64,000 nt of DNA from Polytrichum commune (taxonomy: Eukaryota; Streptophyta; Polytrichopsida; Polytrichales; Polytrichaceae): positions 5,518,001 to 5,582,000 of the forward strand of contig OX485803.1 in NCBI GenBank assembly GCA_950295325.1, given 5' to 3'. The notes beneath the pieces are model-generated. The model was not told the origin of the DNA and did not search any database. It saw nothing but the letters and a program-made list of their open reading frames with translations. The first letter of the stretch is position 1, and each line of letters begins with the position of its first letter. The position numbers and the translations under genes were made by a program. Below are positions 58,509 to 64,000 of this stretch, in pieces.

Positions 58509-60110
58509 TCAATGGCCTCCCGTTATTTATGTACATTCATTTGAACTCTTATTGGGACAAACAGGAAAACAATTGCTCTCAGATTAACGCCACAGTTTCA
58601 GATGTCTCTTACTTGATTGCAGTTTGAAAACTTCTTCCTGTTAAAGAAGACCCAAAGAAAACATGGTGATAGAGGGACCCATCACACTTCTAACTAACTT
58701 AATGAGTTTCAGTTTGACGGCTTCTTTCATTTTGAGGTCCGTCACATACTGCATTTTGAAATACCCGAGTGTATTAATGTATAGCCAGAAGGCCTTGGCA
58801 TGATTTCTAGATTGTATATGCACTAAAGTCCACCAAGCTACACAGTAATAAATCCCCATCATCATCACTAGAATTGACTCCACGTTGTAGGTTACCTGTC
58901 CACTGAAAATGTTCTTATGTTTCTTCAAGCAACATTTTTCTTGAAAGCACTTGTGTCTATCGAACCTTCATACATCAACATGTATTGATGTAAATAAGTA
59001 ATTGGACAATTGCTTAAGGCTAGTTTCAGAAGGCCATGCTTACAATTGCTACAGAGATTTGGGCAGCAGCTGCTATGATATGCCTCCATAAATGGAATCT
59101 TCATTGGAGTTATACATAAAGCCTTGGGATTAAACACCCGGTTGGTTGGCTAAAATATGACTTTGAGGGTTAATCCATAAAGTCGCCCAAGTTTTCTCGA
59201 AGAGTGGTGTTAGGTAATCAAACAATGGCTTTGCTGACTTGTCATATTAGGCTAATTGTAGTTGAGCTACAATAGCCTTGCATAGGCTCATCTAGAATTA
59301 TGGCTGGTAGGTCCCATGGGCAAACCCTACTTTAAACCCTAAAGTTCTCTCAACCTTTTAGGGGTGATAGGAAGAGGTTCAAGGCATTTCACACAACTCT
59401 CTTATATTAGATTCCACGCCACAAACTAACATGTTCTTAATAGGAAAGTCCCTCTTTTGGAGTTTGGTCCCTCTTTGATACTTTGTTGCAACACCCTATT
59501 GTCATTTCAAGTTTAACCCTTAAAAGATGTTGCCCCGTGTTGGTGGGTGCATGTAGAGCAGCAGTATTTTGGGGTAGAGGTGCATTTGGGAGCTGGTATA
59601 GAGTGCTACATGGAACCGACTTGATTGCAGCTTTTTTGGGAGGGTGGGTCCCGAAGTGTGGATGACAGCGGTGAGGTTCTTTCTTGAAATGTTTATGCAG
59701 AAAATTACTGTTGCATTTCCAAGTCTGTGGGGGTGCGGTGGGTTGTGGAAATGGTATACGTATCCAGTAAGGCATGTATACGGTAGTGGGGTGGGGGTTA
59801 GAGGTACTCTGGACGCAGACAGGGGTGCGTCCTTTTTGGCCAACGTGACGTCAGACAGGGAGTCCCCCGGTGACCATGTTACCGGCTCAGCTTGTTTCCT
59901 GCTCCAACCGTTTTGTGAGGTGACCTCGTGGGCAAGGACTGTGTGCCAAATGGACGAATGGGGATCGACTTCTGGAGAATGGCATGAGGTGAGTCCCTGT
60001 CCCTGGACAGTGGCATCCCAACCGGCTGTGTGTCCATGGACCGCGGCACGCTGGTTTCGGTGCGCTGAGGGTTTGCAAACACTCTGCATTCGGGCTGCGA
60101 GTTGCCATTT
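58509..60110. other. Gene-free stretch between the SPD1-like and B3 genes
   Basis: Contains the SPD1-like 3' leader, then dispersed repeat family 2 (about 59130-59450), then a GC-richer part. A palindromic bZIP-type site tgacgtca is at 59846-59853. Long open frames at 59520-60299 (-) and 59644-60126 (+) overlap each other and have no domain, so I do not call them genes. Confidence 0.4.
59130..59450 (+). repeat. Dispersed repeat family 2, copy 2
   Basis: Shares tgactttgag, ataaagtcgcccaagttt, gccttgcatagg and a final gaagaggttcaagg with 10370-10720 and with the inverse of 63830-63960. Confidence 0.45.
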
Positions 60111-60197
60111 CGGATGTTCCGAATAGGACTGTACATATATAAACCAATCTGGTCGGATGTTTTGAATAGGACTGTACATATATAAAGCCGTTCTGGT
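60111..60197 (+). promoter_or_regulatory. Tandemly duplicated TATA unit
   Basis: Two units of 43 and 44 bp (60111-60153 and 60154-60197), each starting cggatgtt and each containing gaataggactgtacatat and tatataaa (60136-60143 and 60179-60186). A strong TATA-like word on the + strand is therefore present twice. No gene starts within the next few hundred bases on that strand, so its use as a promoter is uncertain. Confidence 0.5.
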
Positions 60198-60541
60198 GTT
60201 ACATGCCAAAATGTTCGCGATTTCAAAGCCCACAGACAGAGTTCTGTGGAATCCCTCCGGGATTGTTGCTCTCACGCTCTCATAGCCTTCCCTAAACAAA
60301 ACCCGCTACACTTTGTGCGCGTTGTGCACAACTAGTCTTCACTATGTAAGATCGAGCTACACCTTGCCGCACGTACTAGCACGTAGTACAGTCTTCAAAT
60401 GTGCAAAGGGAGTTGTATACCACACATCAACGTCCTACTCCTATGCCGAACCCAACTGTAACGCAGTTGGATGTAGAAGTACACCTTGTTGTCGACGCCA
60501 TTTGCGGGGTTATGTGTTTAGCTCCAACGAGGCCCACCTGA

Positions 60542-61685
60542 TCACAGCTTCGTCACCTCGAATTCGCCAACGCCAACCAGAGTGAATTCCACCGTATCGC
60601 CGACCTTCAGTGCGTTGCCGGTGCAGAAGCCCGCCCAACCTAAAGTGAAAGAGCAGAACGTCTGCTTGCCATAGGTTTGGGTAGTTGTCTTCACGTTCCA
60701 TGGCTGCAGCGGGTCGTGTAGAGTGTACCAGATGCCGCCGAACAATTCCGCTCCGTGGGTGCGCCAGAACGACGTTGGGATATCCTGCGCCCACCCCCCT
60801 GCACTTACAATTCTGGTCCAATGCAGCAAATACCCTAAAATGCAACAATGAGTGTCGACAATTAGGTGACCTAGGGTTCGCACTTACAAATCGGCTGGAG
60901 TCTTGTTTCTTCGTGTGCGACTTGCGGAGTGTCTTGCGAAACTGGGGGCGATCGTTGCCCCGGACCAAAGACGGGAGCTGCGGGGACTGTCTGGGGTGAT
61001 TGTGGCCACCGTCGGGGGGCTCGCGCTGAAGGCAGTCTCGCGCCAATCCAGTGTCCACGTCGGGCATGTGTGGCTGCGATAAGTCTTCGGGTGCGCTGCG
61101 ATGGTGGAGGGCGGCCACAAGACGGCGTGAATCCGCGACCTCAAACGTCAGGAACGCTCCTGGTCCGAGCTTCTGGTCGGCGATGAACTTCTCCCACCCG
61201 TCACCGACGCTCACTGCTGTAACAGTCCCCTTGCGCACATCGTGGAGCCACCGGAATTTCAGCGGCCACTCCAACACCGTGCTGATCGATGTCACCAGTG
61301 CACAATCCTCCTCGCCCGGCCAACCCGTCTCGGCGGTGAAGGACGCGGGAATCTCCTGCGGGAGGCCAACCCCATGCCCACCATTAGGAATGCACCCAAG
61401 ATCTTACCCAACCACCCTGTGCAAACACTCACATGTGCTGCTACTAAGAAGAGGATTCGCGACCTCAAGCCAAATGACTGACCTGCGACTTACCAAGTAG
61501 TGCCGCGATGACGGAGAGTGCAGGGTGAGAGCGAAGTAACGAGCATTTGCTTCGTCCGGCTCGCGCAGCACATCCAACGCCAACCACGACTCCGCCATGT
61601 GTAAGTACATTCGGTGCTTGCTGTTACCGAAGCCCCTGTGCTGACCCGGTGAAGCGGTACCTCCAACGTACTTCGACGCTGTCAC
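60542..61685 (-). CDS. B3-domain (REM-like) DNA-binding protein, 5' end not found
   Basis: Minus-strand exons: 61685-61494, 61355-60888 and 60798-60542 (stop). The first two join in phase 0 across GTAAGT...CAG to form a B3 domain: ARYFALTLHSPSSRHYL, EIPASFTAE, WPLKFRWLHDVR, VSVGDGWEKFIADQKLGPGA and FLTFEVAD. The last exon gives a second B3: WAQDIPTSFWRTHGAELFG, FTLGWAGFCTGNALKVGDTV and EFTLVGVGEFEVTKL. The 60799-60887 intron has a perfect GTAAGT donor, but the exon frame of the first domain does not match the phase of the last exon. A missed small intron or a one-base frameshift must lie around 60900-61100. B3 proteins are plant nuclear DNA-binding factors. The start codon lies in an upstream exon I could not identify. 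Confidence 0.65.
61427..61456. repeat. 30-bp exact direct repeat, copy 1 (in a B3 intron)
   Basis: Identical to 62921-62950. With the six bases before it, the match is 35 of 36. On the minus strand it ends ...agcagcacat followed by gtgagt, a splice-donor-like word in both copies. Confidence 0.95.
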
Positions 61686-62357
61686 CTGCACTACACGGGA
61701 GCCATAGAGCAGTCTGAATAGCGGGTAGTGTGATCAAATCGGGGAAGGGGACAAGACACTCTGGAGCTCTGAGCCATGGTTAGCACGGGATCGAAGTACG
61801 GGGTAACATGGTTGCCCATTATGACCGAATCGGATTATGTTTGAGAGCACATCATGCATATCGGGCCTCTTCGACCATCATGGTCGGCGGAGCATTAATT
61901 GAGGGCGGTGTCGTAATGATTACTTGGTTGGTACAGCGTAACCAGGGGAGGTAAGCCATTTCCATGAAGTAGGCCAAACAAAAGCCAAGAATCTAAGATG
62001 GCTTGGAGGAAATCCCCTAATTTGTTGCTTGGAAGGCTTGGACAAGGCTCAAGCTCCCCTGTCAGGGACCCGGCAGCGCCTTCTGTGTTGCTAGAAACAC
62101 TCGAATTGTAGGGGTTCTGACAATAGGGAAAAGGCCTCTAGTTATACTAATGTTCATTTCATATAGTAGTAAAACCCTCGATCCAGGAATAAAAAAACTC
62201 AAACTACCCATGCTCACCCTGCTATTGAGAATCTCATCCCAAACTGCTTCCTGTTCTCAAAACTTCATGATCCCTTGTGCTTCTAACATTGGGAACCTTA
62301 TGTGCAGGAGGTTTATCTTAGTTGCCCTTAAAAATGCACGAGCATACATAGACTTAC
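61686..62357. other. Stretch between the B3 gene and the hydrolase fragment
   Basis: Probably holds the B3 promoter or first exon(s) on the minus strand. I cannot define an exon. Confidence 0.3.
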
Positions 62358-62725
62358 ATGTGATGTTGGGTTTCTCGGAGCGCCCAAAGCCCACCAAATT
62401 GAGAGCCCAAACACAGCAGCCTTTTGCTGGCAAACCCTTCAAATTATTGTCCCCCTAGTGCTCCCAAAATGCCCCAATTCCATGCACTAACAGCACTGCT
62501 GGACCTTCATTTCCCACGGACGAGAACTGTACAAATAGAATCAACGCAAATTTTAGTAGACATGCTGACACTAATAATGTCTTCTCAAAACAGAGCATGT
62601 GCATGTGAGGAAAGAAGGAAGGAATCCTTCTTTTTCTAGAGATGGGGCACCTGGACATGATGGCCGCGCCACTTCCAAGCACCAACATGAAGGCTCCACT
62701 CACTACCTTGCTTTTTACTCTTCTT
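62358..62725 (-). pseudogene. Alpha/beta-hydrolase (pheophytinase-like) gene fragment
   Basis: Two minus-strand exons: 62725-62651 (WSLHVGAWKWRGHHVQ) and 62526-62358 (FSSVGNEGPAVLLVHGIGAF, WEH, then stop, then LPAKGCCVWALNLVGFGRSE and KPNIT). They fit the N-terminal part of plastid-type hydrolases: W-x-W-R-G, GPAVLLVHG (oxyanion region) and LxGFGRSEKP. The second exon has an in-frame TAG at 62455-62457, where Tyr or Trp is usual after the WEH. The nucleophile exon with GNSxGG is not visible downstream. This is therefore a broken or partial gene, unless the stop is a sequencing error. Confidence 0.5.
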
Positions 62726-62920
62726 CTGCAACAGCTCGAACCACCGCCAAATAATGCTCCCCTGTAAGTACGTTTGAAAACCATAGGCTTGAACTGAGTG
62801 CCATTGTCAACTCCCATAGCTATAATGACTAGAGCATAACCCTGCATCCATTATCTTTCTCACTAAAGTGGCATGATATGCAGAATAAGATAGTGGGACC
62901 TTCAAATGAAAAAGGCAAAT

Positions 62921-62950
62921 ACTCACATGTGCTGCTACTAAGAAGAGGAT
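62921..62950. repeat. 30-bp exact direct repeat, copy 2
   Basis: Identical to 61427-61456, 1.49 kb apart. On the minus strand it is followed by gtgagt and could be an exon end of the hydrolase gene. Confidence 0.95.
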
Positions 62951-63829
62951 CAGCCTCTTCCACACCTTTCACTGCAATTAAACCCATTTACTCCCAATCA
63001 CCTCGCCAGGCTATATCCATTCCATACCTAAAAAACTTGAGAGAAATGAGCACGAAGCTGTATCAGTATTCAAGGCAAGGGTATTTGGATCGGTAATATC
63101 ATTCTCACCATAGACGGGGATCGTGGGGATGCGATTTTAGTCTGTGGTTGATAAAGAACTGTTGCAGTTGCCTTCTTGTGTATAGGTGTTGCCAAAGTAG
63201 GTCAACAATGCAACCTGACAATGCGTGTGTCGTTGACATTGAGCAAAAATAACCTTGCCTTTCAACAGGTCTTGAGAAGCATAACTGAAATAACGTTGGA
63301 AAAGAGAGGAACTTGGAGGGTTAGGGTAACCCTGTGAGGATAAAGGAGCCCATGCACAATGACTACAATACCTATTATGAACTGCAGAAATTTATCCAGC
63401 ATACCACTCTCCAAAGCACGTATATCAGCCCAATTGCGGTTACAAGTACCTAATTGTTGAAGAGGATATGTCCATGGTAAATTACCATGAGCAGTCAATA
63501 AGATTGTCCCAACAATCATGCTCCTCAAACACTGGCTGCGCGTCTCCAACAACTCCCAAACTGATGTCAAACTCTGCTTGCTCGCTGCAAGTTCACATGA
63601 CCATGAGTTCCGGGGGCACGAGCACATAATGCAACCAGATGGCTCGATTCTATTATATGTGAGTTTAAATAAGTTGGCCTAATTAGGGGGACTGCCTAAT
63701 TATGTCCTCCTAAATTTCAGTGGTGGGTGGTTACGTGCACATTCTAGGAATGGACACCAGACAGACATGTGCTTAAAAGAGCTTGGACTATGTACATTCA
63801 TGCTGGTTGAAAGCCAGTTTTGTATGTTT
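62951..63829 (-). other. Possible upstream part of the hydrolase gene
   Basis: A minus-strand frame at 63262-63627 contains CELAASKQSLTSVWELLETR. It faintly recalls the photolyase-like N-terminal half that some plant alpha/beta-hydrolases carry (the At4g25290 type). The match is too weak to call; otherwise nothing is recognised here. Confidence 0.2.
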
Positions 63830-63960
63830 TGGTCGACCCAATTTTAGCATGTTAAGCAATTCTGGTAGCAAACTTGGGCGACTTTATGCAGAAGCTCTCA
63901 AACTCACCTAGTAGCCAAACCCCATAGAGTTTTACCCAGGGACTTACAGATAATTCAATC
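63830..63960 (-). repeat. Dispersed repeat family 2, copy 3 (inverse)
   Basis: The complement reads gggtaaaactc, ggtttggcta, gagcttctgcataaagtc, gcccaagttt, in the same order as the copies at 10370 and 59130. Confidence 0.45.
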
Positions 63961-64000
63961 GACTTTCAAGCATGTCCATCGGTTTTTATCAGTGAATGGA

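Noticed and set aside
59520-60299. 259-codon open frame on the minus strand
   Set aside because: It has no domain, overlaps a long frame on the other strand, and runs through the duplicated TATA unit. It is probably open by chance in GC-richer DNA.

Overview
The window is nuclear DNA from a land plant: split genes with GT-AG introns, plant-specific families (GARP, B3, plastid SPD1/Ycf45-like AAA), CACTA transposons and L1-type LINEs. Introns are short (about 90 bp to 1.4 kb), which would suit a bryophyte or lycophyte, but I cannot place the species.

Layout. (1) 504-5403, + strand: a 7-exon GARP/MYB-like transcription factor whose exon phases all fit, ending in an EAR-like motif. (2) 5.4-21.6 kb: repeat-rich intergenic DNA with two MITE copies carrying 8-bp target duplications, a minisatellite, microsatellites and a decayed LINE tail. 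(3) 21644-23319, +: a two-exon RTF2 gene with an N-terminal ubiquitin-like domain. (4) 23.3-31.1 kb: AT-rich DNA with decayed repeats, then a small minus-strand gene fragment. (5) 31552-45385: a four-level nest of mobile elements. A small CACTA-type element (3-bp duplication TAT) holds a tRNA-derived SINE, the SINE is split by a 5'-truncated L1 (16-bp duplication), and the L1 RT domain is split by an apparently full-length 7.84-kb LINE (12-bp duplication). (6) 45.4-48.7 kb: remains of another CACTA transposase region with short TGACTAGTG-type repeats. (7) 49.0-50.0 kb: a 300-bp-class sequence present three times in tandem, upstream of (8) 51726-58508, +: a nine-exon SPD1/Ycf45-like plastid P-loop ATPase gene of 761 codons. 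(9) 60.5-62.7 kb, minus strand: a two-domain B3 gene and a fragment of an alpha/beta-hydrolase gene with an in-frame stop.

The most remarkable item is the innermost LINE (33267-41107). Read along its coding strand it has a basic leader, a canonical 2A ribosome-skipping motif (GDIETNPGP), an AP-type endonuclease, reverse transcriptase, a chromodomain-like segment, a PCIF1-like methyltransferase-fold segment, RNase H, a CCHC finger and a PD-(D/E)xK (restriction-like) endonuclease. Two endonucleases in one LINE recall the Dualen/RandI group known from green algae. The 2A signal and the methyltransferase-like segment are additions I do not know from a plant element. Its composition is strongly A+C-rich on the coding strand, unlike the L1 around it. 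It has only a few lesions and perfect target duplications, so it is the youngest layer of the nest.

The host genes look unrelated to each other and form no operon or cluster. Domain calls are from motif recognition by eye; none was tested by a search.
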